A program made the position numbers and the translations under genes. Of a DNA stretch of 64,000 nt, positions 22,686-34,875 are shown piece by piece; the stretch's first letter is position 1, and each line of letters starts with the position of its first letter. This DNA is from Gymnorhina tibicen (taxonomy: Eukaryota > Chordata > Aves > Passeriformes > Artamidae). The notes under the pieces were generated by a model, which made no database searches, was not told the origin of the DNA, and saw only the letters and a list, made by a program, of their open reading frames with translations. The stretch is taken from assembly GCA_013399875.1 (NCBI GenBank), contig VXAZ01007724.1, positions 205,960 through 269,959 on the forward strand, read 5' to 3'.

Positions 22686-23649
22686 CTTTGTTCAATAGGT
22701 TTTTCTATTTTTCATCTTCTCAGTAAAGACTGAATTATTCATGTACTTGTGGTTCAAGTAAAATCAAAATATATTTAATAAAATACAGGCTTAGGTCTGA
22801 GAGGTAAGTTCAGTTCTAACGGATTATGGCAACTTGTGCCAAAGGCAAGATTTACACAGATTTTCAATTCCACTCACTCAGAAATCAAAAAGTCTGTGAT
22901 GTTTTATAGTAATGTAAAAAACACTAACAAGCTACAAGATAAAGGAATGCACAGATACACACAAAGAGACAATAACTGAAGGTTTAAATGTCACAAGTGG
23001 GCAAATAAAGAACACTAGAGTACTAGAATACTAGAAACAGAGGACAATCTGTAGAGACTATTTGATCTAACTGTTTCCCTTGGGTAGCTACTATTTGTGA
23101 AATGATAACCCAGGAACTTTGTTTTCCAGAAGCAGTTGAGAATAAAAATGCAGCACAAGGTTAATTTTGTTGAATGGACTTGCTTATTTAATTCACATGT
23201 ATTTAAGTCTTCACTCTGTCAATAATCAATGCAGAAGACAGCACCAGTTTAATCAGAAAGAAATTAATTTGGCTGGAGGTGAAAATCAGAGTTTGAAGGG
23301 ATATTGAATTCAAAATATAAATAAATTGTACTCTCTCCTTCTATCTACATTTTTCTCTTTACATTAATTAGTGTAGTACAATCCTATTATGAGAACTGAA
23401 ATTTCAAAACTGTGTTTTCTTAAAAATGCTTTGATTCTAGGCATTACTAAATTCATAACTTGAAGTAGAACATTTTTCATTAAGTAAAATCTTAGGATTT
23501 TTTGCATTCTGCAGCCCAGAAAATGGGTTAAGGACAGAAGTTAAGAAATACTGCAAATGTAATATATCAGGTTTTGACTGTATTATAAAGAAAAAAGACT
23601 AGTTTATTATGATCTATTTACTAGTAATTTACTAATTTATGATGTTTAT
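22686..23649. other. Unassigned stretch
   Basis: AT-rich intronic sequence. No feature recognised. Confidence 0.5.
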
Positions 23650-23930
23650 GACTTTTTTTTGGAGTAATGCATCCAGCTTTGGAGGTTTCAGTACAAGACA
23701 TGGAACTTTTGGAGTGGGTCCAAAAGAAGACCAGAAAAACTATCAGAAGGCTGAAGCACCTCTCATGGGAGGACAGGCTGAGAGTGTTGAGATTGTTCAG
23801 CCTGGAGAATGCTCCAGGGAGACCTTACTGTGGCCTTTCAGTACTTGAAGGAGGCCTACAAGAAGGGTGGGGACAGACATTTTAGCAAGGCCTGTAGCGG
23901 TAGGACTTGCATAGACATGGGAGTTTAACA
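23650..23930 (+). mobile_element. CR1 LINE fragment (ORF2 C-terminus), plus strand
   Basis: The translation runs through LEWVQKKTRKTIRRLKHLSW, EDRLRVLRLFSLENAP and the VLEGGLQEGWG region, matching the CR1 ORF2 tail. It then loses similarity after GGTAGGACTTG, so the 3' UTR is missing. It lies tail to tail with the minus-strand CR1 that begins about 35 bp to the right. Confidence 0.9.
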
Positions 23931-23964
23931 TTTTCACAAATTCAGAAGGAACAGAGAATACAGG

Positions 23965-25060
23965 AGAATAGAATAGACTATTTCAGTTGGAAGGGACTTG
24001 TAATGATCATCCAGTCTAACTGCCTGACCAGTTCAGGGTTGACCAAGTTAAAACATGTTATTAAGGTCATCATTCAAATGTTTCTTCAATACTGACAGGC
24101 TTGGGGCATCAACCACCTCTCCCAATCTAAACATTTTCTTGGCCAGTTTTGAACCATTCCCACACATCCTGTCACTGATTACCAAGGAGAAGAGCTCAGC
24201 ACCTACCTCTCCCCTTCACTTCCTCAGGAAGCTGTAGAGAGCAATGGGGTCACCCCTCAGCCTCCTTCTCTGCAAAGTAGACAAGATCAAACTCCTCAGC
24301 TGCTCCTCACAGGACACTCCTTCCAGCTCTTTCACCAAATTTGTTGCCTTCCTCTGGGCACACTGAAAGACCTTCACATCCTTCTAAAATGGTGGGCCCC
24401 AGAAGTTCACATAGTACTCAAGGTGAGGCCACACCAACACTGAATCCAGTGGGATAATCACCTCTTTTGACCGACTGGGGATGCCCTTTCTGATGCACCG
24501 CAGGATGTGGGGTCAGTAACCTCTGGACTGCCAGGGCACACACTGCTGACTCATACTGAGCTGCTGCCAACCAGCACTCCCAGATCCCTTCCTGCAGGAT
24601 GGTTCTCCAGAAAATCCTGCCCCAGTTTATACCTGTGTCCAACATTACTCCATCCTAGATGCAGAATCTGACATTTGGACTTGTCAAAATTTATCCCATT
24701 AACCATAGCAAAAGCACCAATCTATCTAGATGTCACTGTAAAGCCTCCTGCCCCTCAAGAGAGGCAACAGCACCTCTCACTTTGGCATCATCAGAAAACT
24801 TGCTAAAGGTGCATTCAACTCCTTCCTCCAGATCACTGATAAAAAGATCGAACAGGATTGCACCTGAGGAACATCACTGGTGACCAGCCAGATGTAACCC
24901 CATTCACCACAACCCTCTGAGCTCTGTCCTTCAGCCTGTTCTTCTCTCAGTGCACTGCAAACTCACTCATCCCACAGTTGGGCAGCTTCTCCAGAAGGAT
25001 GCTGTGAAGGACAATATCAAAAGGCTTATTGTGGACACATGGACTTGTGACCATACATTT
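23965..25060 (-). mobile_element. CR1 LINE, 1.1 kb, with reverse-transcriptase remnant, minus strand
   Basis: The 3' end is at the left (AGAATAGACTATTTCAGTTGG, then AAGGGACTTGTAATGATCATC). Going right, the minus strand runs back through 3' UTR and ORF2 to KPFDIVLHSILLEKLPNCGM around 24970-25035, which belongs to the reverse-transcriptase fingers/palm region. Several stops and frameshifts are present, for example a TGA shortly after FAVH, so it is dead. The element is 5'-truncated at about 25060. Confidence 0.93.
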
Positions 25061-27042
25061 GATGTAGCTGATCCCTTAAAATTTCAGTGTCCACAAATGG
25101 ACAGTCACTGTTCCCACACTTGTCTGAGCCCCTCTCTCCTTCCTTTGACTGCCCAGTCTATTTTTCCTTCAGATGCTTTCATGACCCCACTTCCACAAAT
25201 GCCTGAGGAGTGTAACTTTTCAGAAGAAATGTTTTCTCTAGAGATATACTTTCAAGGAACTGTACTCTGAAATTTTACAGGTGTTACTCATTGGGAAACA
25301 ATTCCATTAAGGATACAAAGCAAATGTAGTCACCAAATAAAGACCAGCTCTTTTTCTGAGGGAAGGCTTTAAAATAATAATTAAATTTGCAGTTCCTTGT
25401 CACAATACTTTTTTTTAAACTTGCATTAAAAAAAAAGTTTTCCAGTTTGCTGATTATAGTTGTGTCAAATAAATTATTAATAACTCACCACTCATTTCAG
25501 TGTTGTTTCAGTAATTTAAAACACTTCTATTAAACAGTTCATTTTAAATGTAAATAGTATCAATTTCATTAATATTAGATGTTCGGCTACTCTCTCTGAA
25601 TATAGAAAATATGGCACATACCCACTGTAATATTAACAAAAGATTCTAGAAACAGGACAGTTGCTTATAATGCCACAAATGTCCTTTTCAGAGAAGAGCT
25701 TATTAACAGAGGAAAAAACAACCCCAGCTTTACCCTTCAATATAAAATATTTCATGAATAGAAAGTAATAAGGGAATCTGAGTTGGGACTTCCATCTCAT
25801 GGGTATATTTCATTCACCAGTTACAGAGTATTTGTTGCTGTTAAAACTGTTCTAGTCCATATGGGAAACTGGTAAATCATTTTAAATAGCAAATAAACTT
25901 CAGTAAACAAACTTTTAGATAAACTAATTTCAAAATTGAGTTTAAAATTTTCTTTCTAAAGATATCAAAAAAATAATATTGCACTGTAGAATATTTTCCT
26001 TCATTTCTGGCAAAAACAATCACCACTTCCATTTTTTTAACCCGAAAGTGCAGCTAAACAATAACAGTCTGGCCATTTGAATGATATTCTTCATGTTCAA
26101 AGTATAGGCTCGAACACCCTAAGCAAAGGAAAATATGAAACTCCATCACCTACATAATTGCCTACTAGATAAAATGGAGAATGAAATCATCATCTTTCTA
26201 TTGGCAGCTTTGTAATTCCAGTCTTTAATTTCTCAACTTTATCATGAATGCACCAAAACTAATTATATATTTCATGTCACAGGCTCTGAACAAATGACTG
26301 AACAAAACTATTTTTTTTCTCAATGAAGAATGCTAATGAAAAAAATCAGTTTGACATTAATTTCTTCTACCCTTTTCCCAACTAATCCTGCAATCGAACA
26401 AAATAAACAAATAATTCTCTTAATGCTAAATGATCAACATTGGAAGAACCAATCTTTTTCAGGCTCAACTGCAATGTCCTGCAGTTTCACTGATGGCTAC
26501 ACTCACTGCTGATATAATTTGGATGAGCTAAACAGAGACACATGATCTATTCAGGTGTAAAAAGTATTTAATATCTTCTTTTAGAATTAATTGAAGAAGA
26601 TATTTTTCAAAATTAAGCAAAGGTGTAGCTAAATGAAAGAGAGAACAAATAATACTTTATTGCTATTGACAAAGCAGCCAAGCCAACAACTATCACGGCA
26701 CAAAATCATGATTTCATAGCTGAGAAAAAAGGTTTGATTCAGCTCCAGCTTGCACTGCTGTAATACCTACAATTTAACACATAAGCTAGAGTTTTGCCAG
26801 TATGACATCCCACTCCTATTCCCTGGGATGCACATCCCAAAATTAAAGGGGTTTCTTCATTGACATGCACTGATAGCAGCCAAAATCACTGCTCCATAGC
26901 AGAACAGAAGACTTTCATTATGTTAGAGGTATCAATTCCAAATGTGTTCTTTATTAGACAAAGATGATTTGGCAAAAGCACAGACACAATAACATTTATT
27001 ATCTTTACATCAGTGAAATAAGAATTTACAAAGTGGAAAGAT
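25061..27042. other. Unassigned stretch
   Basis: AT-rich intronic DNA. No gene, RNA gene or repeat was recognised. Confidence 0.5.
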
Positions 27043-27089
27043 AAAGGTATATGTATAATTTACATATACCTTTTATTAGGTATATGTAA
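27043..27089. repeat. Inverted repeat, 13 bp arms, plus a third copy
   Basis: AAAGGTATATGTA (27043-27055) and its exact reverse complement (27061-27073) are separated by 5 bp. A third copy, AGGTATATGTAA, follows at 27078-27089 in the original orientation. It lies about 20 bp from the 3' end of a CR1 insertion. Confidence 0.75.
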
Positions 27090-27111
27090 TATTGAGCTAC
27101 AAAACCCCCCT

Positions 27112-27445
27112 GAATCATAGAATCATAGTATTAAGGGGTTGGAATGGACCTTAAAGATCATCTATTCCCAACTCCCCTGGCTTGGGCAGGGACACCTCCC
27201 ACAAGACCAGGTTGCTCAAGGCCTTATCCAGCCTGGCTTTGAATGTTGCCAGGGATGGGCAGCAACAACCTCCCTGAGCAGCCTGTTCCAGTGTGTTAAT
27301 ATCCTTACAGCAACATATTTTCTTCCTAATATCTAAGCAAAATTTCCCCTCTTTCAATTTGTACCAATTACACCTTGTCCTATCACTATAGTTCCTGACA
27401 AAGAAATCAAAGCTCTTGTTTTTCAATGGTCTCATTAGATTTTTA
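27112..27445 (-). mobile_element. CR1 LINE 3' end, minus strand
   Basis: The plus strand starts with the reversed octamer tail GAATCATAGAATCATAG, then GGTTGGAATGGACCTTAAAG, GGGACACCTCCCACAAGACC, AACCTCCCTGAGCAGCCTG and TTTCTTCCTAATATCTAAGC. It ends near TTTTTCAATGGTCTCATTAG. This is 3' UTR with a little ORF2; the intact tail suggests it is among the younger copies here. Confidence 0.95.
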
Positions 27446-29964
27446 AGACTAGCAGTCATTCACCAGTCTCATTGGTGAATCACAAGGTGAAATCACCTAT
27501 TAACATAAAATATGAATGATGATGATGGCTGGCACAAGGTTTTACTGGAGCATATGTACCATGAATAATTAAGAGCAAATATTGTAAAATCAGAATAGTC
27601 AGATCATGCTTGGGATATATTAGCATGACTCTATTTGCTTTATTAGTATTGTGAGCTTTTTTCTTATTTGTCCATGTAAAAATGGAAATAAGTCAACTCT
27701 TTTTAATGCAAAAATAATTAGACCATTTTGTACTTGACACAAAAAAGGCCCACAAAATAGGTAGTAAGTGAGAATGATGATGTGCTAACACATTTTCCAA
27801 GAAATCAATAATCAGTGTGTTCTTGAAATGTCAGACAAAATCACTACCTGATATAATCTACTGTATGTTCCAACCATACTGAAACTTTTCCTGACCTTCT
27901 AAGATGCAAAAAAGCATGCAATTGTTCATTATCAAAGAGAAGAATGTCATGTCCAACTAAGACCAATTCTGAAGATATAATATTTGAATTATTAATGACA
28001 GTAAAGGGGAGCATTTATATAACTTGTTTAACAAAAAATGTATTGGGATTGTCCACAGTAATGCATAAGGTAAGTGTCTGCAAAGAAATAATGGATGCTT
28101 ACATGGGCCTACCTGTGTTACACAACCAACACAACAGTGTCCTCTCACATGGTAAGAATAAAAATGGGGTATCTGGATTTTGGCTATGTATAAAATATAC
28201 TTCCTGTCATCAGAGAATAAGAATATGTCAGGAAATAAGATACCAGAACATTTAGTATGATTCACAGTCCTCTATGTCCCTAAGTGAGGAAACCCAGAAA
28301 CAGGAACCACAACATTCTTGGTATCAGTGAGATATTTCTTTTGTAGTACTTTTGATAGGAAAGAATTTTGTGAGGGCACGTGGTTTCAAAACCAGAGAAT
28401 ATTAATTTCAAAGAAAGGTATTGCTTCTACAAATATAGTCCTAAGGCCCTCACAGACATAAAAATCAAAGACATTATAATGAAATACTTCAATTCTACTT
28501 CAGCTAAGATCTTCATTCAATATTTCCTTTTGTCTTGTCTAGACTAATACAGTAATTTCTTTCACTGTTTCTACAAATTCCCATTTTTTTAATGCAGATT
28601 CCTGAAAGACACACAGTTCATATCTATCCCCAAGATGATTTTCATTTTTCTTCAAAGATAGTTTTAGCTCTTGCAATCCTGAAAATAACAGCTTTCTCAT
28701 TTTCTCAAAAAGTATTAGTTGTTTTTTCCTATCTTCCTATTTGCCAAACACCATTTTATTCTTAAATATGGTCATCTTGGCAGTATCTGATATTCCATCC
28801 TTTTGAAAGAGCTTTTGCATGCTTTTGTACCTCATGGCTTCTTTATTTTATAAAACCCACACATAGTGTTCTATCTCCTCTTAGTAGTAAAGAAGGAAGA
28901 AATTTCTAAGTCTAATGAACAAAAAAGTATTTCACCTTTTGCCAGAAAGATATCTAGACTGCATGAACTGTAGGAGTTCACATTTGTAAGACTCCAGACT
29001 GAAACAGTTAAAAAATCCATTTGCATTATCTTAATCCATTTAATATACATTAGGGCATTAGCCAATGTAAACACAGGCTAGTATTCAAGCTAAGCATGCA
29101 TACAACTGTTTACAAGATCAGGGCTTTATCTTGGAGTTGCAGAAATTAATACCCACAAGGAATAACAGAACAGAAAAAACTACATTTACCAGTTCAAATA
29201 GGTCTGGATTATGAAAGCCATGAACTATGATTGTGTACCACTGAAAATCAGAGCTATTGTTTAATATATTTGTTGATTTATTCTATCATGCTGAGTATAA
29301 ATGTAAACACACAATCTCATTTGAGAGAGTAGTTCCAGGTAGAGATTTTCTAATAGGTCTTATAATCACATTATATTGTATTTCACAGAATGACTGAAGA
29401 TAGAAGCAGGAAAGCTAGCTGAAATTGGGATCCAAGATATTACAACATAGCAGGAATTCAAACATTTAGTTTTCATATGTATTGCAAATTTTCTTCTATA
29501 AACCAAAACATCTTTAGAAGTTTTAAGGTCACAGTATAAAGGATCTTAAATCTTTATGTGAGATTATCCTGCATACCTTCATAATTGCAACATTCTAACA
29601 CTGAGAATAAAAGACTAATTTTTTTGAATGCCTATATACAGCTCCAGTTCAGATAAAAACAGGTAACTGTTATTTTCATTTAACTGGGACAAAAAAAATC
29701 CATTCTTGCACACGGTAGAAATACTTACTAAATCAAGATACTGCAGAAACAACAGCTTCTATTTCAGCATGAGCACAATTTAGCTTGTTTAACTGGCATG
29801 CAATGACAACTGTATCTCCTTGGGAGAATCCAGCAGAGGCAGATAAACAGACTCGGTATCTGGTGGAGAAGAGCACTTTAAGACCCTTTCAGCCCCAGTT
29901 GTATTTGCATACCAGATTAAGCTTCTTCAGTTATGGTGTTGACATGCTGTAGAGCTCATTTCAC
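27446..29964. other. Unassigned stretch
   Basis: AT-rich intronic DNA. Two overlapping open frames of about 100 codons (27944-28255 plus, 27957-28265 minus) have no recognisable features. Confidence 0.5.
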
Positions 29965-30122
29965 TGCAGCTATTGGGAGTCACTGAACCTGCTGTGTCAG
30001 AGGCCCTCAGCCAGCCAGACCTGCTGGTGGCAGATGTAGCTCTCCAGGTCACAGAGTGCCAGTAGTGCCTGACGCTTCTCCATGAGGCTGGGGCAAACAA
30101 GCAGTCCTTTTTCAGATGTGCT

Positions 30123-30644
30123 GTGGCTGAAGAGCTGTGTCACCAGGTGAGGGAGCTACAGGAGGAAGTGAACAGGCTGTGTAGTATTCCAGTGAATGAG
30201 CAACTGACTGACTGGGTATTTACAGATTCTCAGGAATCTCGAACCTCCATTGCAGTAGAGAAGAAGATGGACTTAGAACCCTGCAAGGTAATTAATCTAG
30301 GATCTGTCGAAGATAAAGGCTGGAAGAAGATCACTAAGCATATCAGAAGGAAGGTTCCTTCTCCTTCTAAAAGCTTAACAAGTAGGACTGGCATCTTCTA
30401 CAACAGGTATGAGACCCTGTAACTCGAACACCAGACAATTAAAGGGGTGGGAGAAGGTCCTTTCTGGGACAGAGGGCCTCCTAAAGGAACACCATCTGTA
30501 ACTTGCATCACAATCACCTCTATTAAGAGGAAAAGCAGGGTAGTTGTAATAGGAGACTCCCTTCTAAGGGGACCAGACAGCCTGATACGCAGACCGGACC
30601 CAGGTCACAGGGAAGTCTGCTGTCTCCCAGGGGCTCGGATATAG
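30123..30644 (+). pseudogene. CR1 ORF1 remnant with coiled coil and GDSL-esterase motif
   Basis: Two open pieces in different frames cover this part. The first (30123-30422) has a heptad-like stretch, CHQVRELQEEVNRLCSI, typical of the CR1 ORF1 coiled coil. In the same frame the sequence extends left to about 29970 with one stop. The second (30447-30644) contains RVVVIGDSLLRGPDSL, where GDS at 30552-30560 matches block I of the SGNH/GDSL esterase domain described in CR1 ORF1 proteins. The piece ends shortly after and the rest of the esterase is frameshifted. The protein would bind element RNA; the esterase role is uncertain even in intact elements. This copy cannot make it. Confidence 0.8.
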
Positions 30645-30934
30645 GACATCACCAGAAAACTCTCCAGTCTCTGGTAAGGTCCTGTGATCTGTTATTGGCT
30701 GTTCAAGCTGGCAGCATCAAAATAGCGGGCAATTAAAAGAGACTTCAGGGCCCTGGGACAATTGTTTGAAGAATCAGGAGCACAGGTATCCTTTAATAGG
30801 GAATAATATTGATGAGAATAGGCAAATCTATCAGGTCAGTGTGTGGCTCTGAGGCTGGTGTAGGCAGAAAGATTTGGGGGTTTTTGACCATGGGATGATC
30901 TATTCAACACTGGTCTACCGACAGCTGACTGCAT

Positions 30935-32340
30935 GTGCATCTCTCCGAGGAGAAGAAGAGTTCTAGCACAGGAGTAGCAGAGCTCATTAACAAAGCTTGG
31001 AATGGGGAAAAGGAAAATACCAGGCTTGCCAGTGATGAGCAATGGGATAGTGTGCCAAATCTTGAGGAAATGAGCACTAATGGGATCTCTCAATCTGCCT
31101 CACAAGGTGTTGTCTACAAAGTACCACACCTGGAATACTTCTACACTAATGCAGACAGCATGAGGAAGAAACAAGATGAGCTCAAAGCTTTGGCCCAGTC
31201 CCAGAGATTTGATGTCACTGATATAAGTGAAATCTGCGGGGATGAGTCCAGTGACTGGAATGCCTTGTTGGATGGTTACAGGCTCTTTAGGAGAAATAAA
31301 CAGGGCAGAAGAAGCAGAGGGGTAGTGTTGTGTGTAATGAAAGGAATAAAATGTACAGAGCTCACCACTGGCAATGGCACAGTTGAGAGCCTCTAGGTAA
31401 GAGTCAAGGAGTAAACAAATAATCTGAAAGTCATCGTGGGAATCTACTATATAATTCCTACCTGGGACGATGATGCTGACAAGTTATTCTTTGAGGAACT
31501 AAGGGATGCTTCCAAGTCAACTGCCCTTGTCCTTATGTGGAACTTCATCTTGCCAGCAATCAACTGGGAGCATCACACAGCTGGTGCAACCCGGGCCAGA
31601 AGATTCTGAAAAAACCTAGAAGACAACTTCGATGCAACAGGTCCTAGGGGAGCCATCTTGGAAAGATGCCCTTCTCAACCTGCTGCTTGTCAAAAGGGAG
31701 GCTCTTGTGAGTGAAGTGGTGGTTGGCGGCCATCTTGGCCACAATGACCACAAAGTGAACAAGTTTAAAATCTTTGTTGACATGAGGAAAAGTGCCAGCA
31801 AAAGTTCAACTTTGGACATGAGGAGAAGTGACTTCAGGCAGATCAGGGAACTAGTGAGGAAAGTCCCTGGGAAAATATTTTTGTAGGTGCTGGGGTTCAT
31901 CAGTGCTGGTTACTTTTTAAACACCACCTCCTTAAGGGCACAGGATCAGACAATTCCCAAATGTCAGAAGTCAAGCAGATGAGGCAGAAGGCTGGCTTGG
32001 CTTAACAGGAATTTTCTCTTTGAAATTAGATGGAAAAGGAGATACTGCTTGCCACTGTAGGGAGAAAATTTATGCAGCCAAAGCTCAACTGGAGATGAAA
32101 CTGGCCACAAATGTGGGGGATAATAAGAAGAGATTTTTTCAAATACATCAGTGGTGAAAGGCAGTGTAGAAATAACACCTGCCCATTACAGGATGAAGAT
32201 GGGCACCTCAAAAATAGGGACATGGACAAGGCAGAGGTGTTTAATGCATTCTTTGCCTCTGTCTTCAACACAGATGATAACCAACGGCATCTCAGTGCCC
32301 TGAGCTGGAGGACCATGACCCAGAGAATGATCAGTGAGCT
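30935..32340 (+). pseudogene. CR1 ORF2 endonuclease remnant
   Basis: The open frame 30935-31396 carries LEYFYTNADSMRKKQDEL and WNALLDGYRLFRRNKQGRR, matching the N-terminal AP-type endonuclease of CR1 ORF2 (YTNARSM and DGYxLFRxDRxGRRGGGV in typical copies). Frameshifted continuation includes the AINWEHH-like region near 31555 and the linker [13 protein letters not shown] near 32240. In intact elements this domain nicks target DNA. Stops interrupt it here and the downstream reverse transcriptase is absent. Confidence 0.85.
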
Positions 32341-32966
32341 GAACATGATCCAGCATGTGCCCAGGTGGCCAAGAAGGCCAATGGCATCCTGGCTAGTGTC
32401 AGCAATAGGGTGGCCAGCAGGACCAGGGCAGCAATTGTCCATCTGTACCTGGCACCTTGAATCTTGTGTCCAGTTCTGGGTCCCTCACTGCAAGAAAGAC
32501 ACTGAGGTGCTAGCGCATGTCCAGAGGACAACAAAGCTGGTGAAGAGTCTGGAGGTATTACAAGGAGCAGTTGAGGGAACTGGGGTTGCTTAGCCTGGAG
32601 AAAAGGAGACTGAGAGGAGACTTTATTGCCCTCTACAACTACCTGAAAGGAAGTTGAAGCCACATGGCTTTTGGTTTCTTCTCCCAGGCAATCAGTGACA
32701 AACAAGAGGAAATGGCCTCAAGTTGCATTATCGGGGCTTTAGGTTGGATATTAGGAAATGTCTTTATGGAAAGGGTTTCCAGTCCTGGGAACAAGCTGCT
32801 AAGGGAAGTGGTTGAGCCACCAAAAGATGTGTAGATGTGTTACTTAGGGACATGATTTAGTGGTGGACTTGGCAGTGTTATGTTAATGGTTGGACTAGAC
32901 GTTCTTACAGATCTTTTTCAACCTAAAGAAATCTATGATTCTAAATTATTCTAAATAATTCTATGA

Positions 32967-34825
32967 TCATGTACTAGTGTCTTTCCTCTTTGGTTTTTGG
33001 TTTTGTTTTTTTTTTCTTTAACAGTGGCAGAAGAGTTCTTTTGAGCATCTTACAACTTGAGCAAGTTTATACTGGGTAGAGTTTGTCAATTTCTCAGATT
33101 TCTCTCTGACTTCTAGATCTGACCCACTTCAGTTTCTCAGTCATGTTATCCATAAAGGCCTACAAGAATAGCCTTTTGTAGATTTACTCAATAGTAAGCC
33201 TATAGAGCTTTTGCTGAAATAACACAATCACCACACATAACAGTTATATAATAGACCGTTTCAGCTTAAATAATAAAATGTATCAAAGACTATATGCCTC
33301 ATAGTGGAACTGTTACTTAACCTCAACTATAGGTATTGCTATCAGCTCATTTCAGAATACAGTACAAAACCTCCAAACATCTAAAAGCTGCTCTTTTTTT
33401 CCAGTTAGCAGAATTTGTGCCTTACGTAATTAATTCAGAGTTAACAGCAGTCTAACCTACCACCTGCCACTTGCAATTTCTAACTTTAAACATGTTACTT
33501 CTTATGTTATGTTCTCAGTATTACACCCACATATCCAACAAGCAGAATAGCAAAATTAGATCATTACATATTACTTCATCAACAGTTACTGAATCATGAA
33601 ACATAAACTAAAAATATATATGAGAATGGATTGTCTAAATTGACAAGTAATGTAAGAAATATATTCAAAAGAAACTATGAGTTTGTCTGAAGATTTTTAG
33701 TAGAAATTGTTTTTCAAAGATAAATACACTTTTTAATACACAAGGGTGCTTTTCTGCTTTTTGTTGGGCAGGGAAACAGGTGATTGAGCAGAAAAAGTTC
33801 TTCCTTCTCACTTTTCCACTAGACAGGAATCCCTTCCACTTAACGTCTTACACTAAACTATCTCAATTGTGACTCTCTATTGTGACTGCCAATCTGAACA
33901 GAAATTCTTGCAAATCAGAGCTTTACTGCTGGATCGGGCAAACTTCATTTAATTATTTCATAATTGAAAATTTATACCTACTAAACATGCCACTAACAAA
34001 TTCATTTTGATTAAGAAAATAATTATTTTTTCACCACTTCTTGTAAGATAGTTATTCAAGTTATCCTCAGCAATAAATATAATTTTCAGCTAAAATTATA
34101 AGGATAAAATAGCCACTCCACAACGTCCCTTAAAATATATTATCACATGATATTTAAATAGATATTGAAAATTTAAAAAATGAAGTCTTTTAGAAATACC
34201 TTTCTTCTTCAAATAGACTTTTTTTCTATTTGTTGGTATTTCTAATGGCAGAAAGGAGACACTGAAACAAAACCAAACCACACATAAAGACTATAAAGTA
34301 CAGTTAGATCCTGCATTTTCATCTTAACAATCTCTGATTCTGTACTGAAAGGTTAGACTACAGAAGCTTAATACAAATTTCACAGAATAGCAAAAGAAAA
34401 TCTCTTTGAAATGAACAGAGTTTAATCAGATTTTCTACCACTGACTTCTGTTATAGCTAAGTCACTGAACAAGGCCATCAACAGGCAATGAAAAAGGAGC
34501 AATGACATCATATTACATTTTTGGATTACACTATGATCTACTAAACCATTCTCTCAGTACATATATATATGTATATAGCTGTGCAATTTAATCTATATGA
34601 AACTGATGTGGGCTGGATGATCAGAAGCACTTCCTATGGAACCAGATGACATAACAGTGCTCCACAGGCACTATGACGATTATCACCAGAGAGGAGACCA
34701 TTTTTACCATGGATATGAGGACCTGTGATCCTCAGACAGACCTTCCTTGCCATTTGCTGTATGGATGTTTCAGTGTCCATGTTATAAGAAACTGGCTAGC
34801 ACAAGCAAATGGTAGCATAGAGTGC
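32967..34825. other. Unassigned stretch
   Basis: AT-rich intronic DNA with a TTTTG/T-rich patch at 32994-33020 and a short (TA)n at 34558-34577. No genes recognised. Confidence 0.5.
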
Positions 34826-34875
34826 TAGACTCATGTAGGTTGGGAAAGACCTTTAAGATTGACGATCTGAACATG
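34826..34875 (-). mobile_element. Short CR1 3' tail fragment, minus strand
   Basis: AGACTCATGTAGGTTGGGAAAG and ACCTTTAAGATTGACGA resemble the reversed last 50 bp of CR1. It is too short for subfamily assignment and could be a chance match. Confidence 0.55.

Larger units (their letters stand above)
29965..32966 (+). mobile_element. Long CR1 LINE with ORF1 and ORF2 endonuclease but deleted reverse transcriptase
   Basis: This is the most complete CR1 in the window, about 3.0 kb against roughly 4.5 kb for a full element. It holds most of ORF1 (from about 29970), then the ORF2 endonuclease (about 31120-31900) and post-endonuclease linker (to about 32340). It then jumps at about 32345 to the C-terminal ORF2 sequence CAGCATGTGCCCAGGTGGCC. 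The ORF2 end and 3' UTR follow, ending in TCTATGATTCTA-type octamers. The whole catalytic reverse transcriptase (the FADD-box region) is missing. Many frameshifts and stops are present. It is antisense to the cadherin. The 5' boundary is approximate. Confidence 0.93.
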
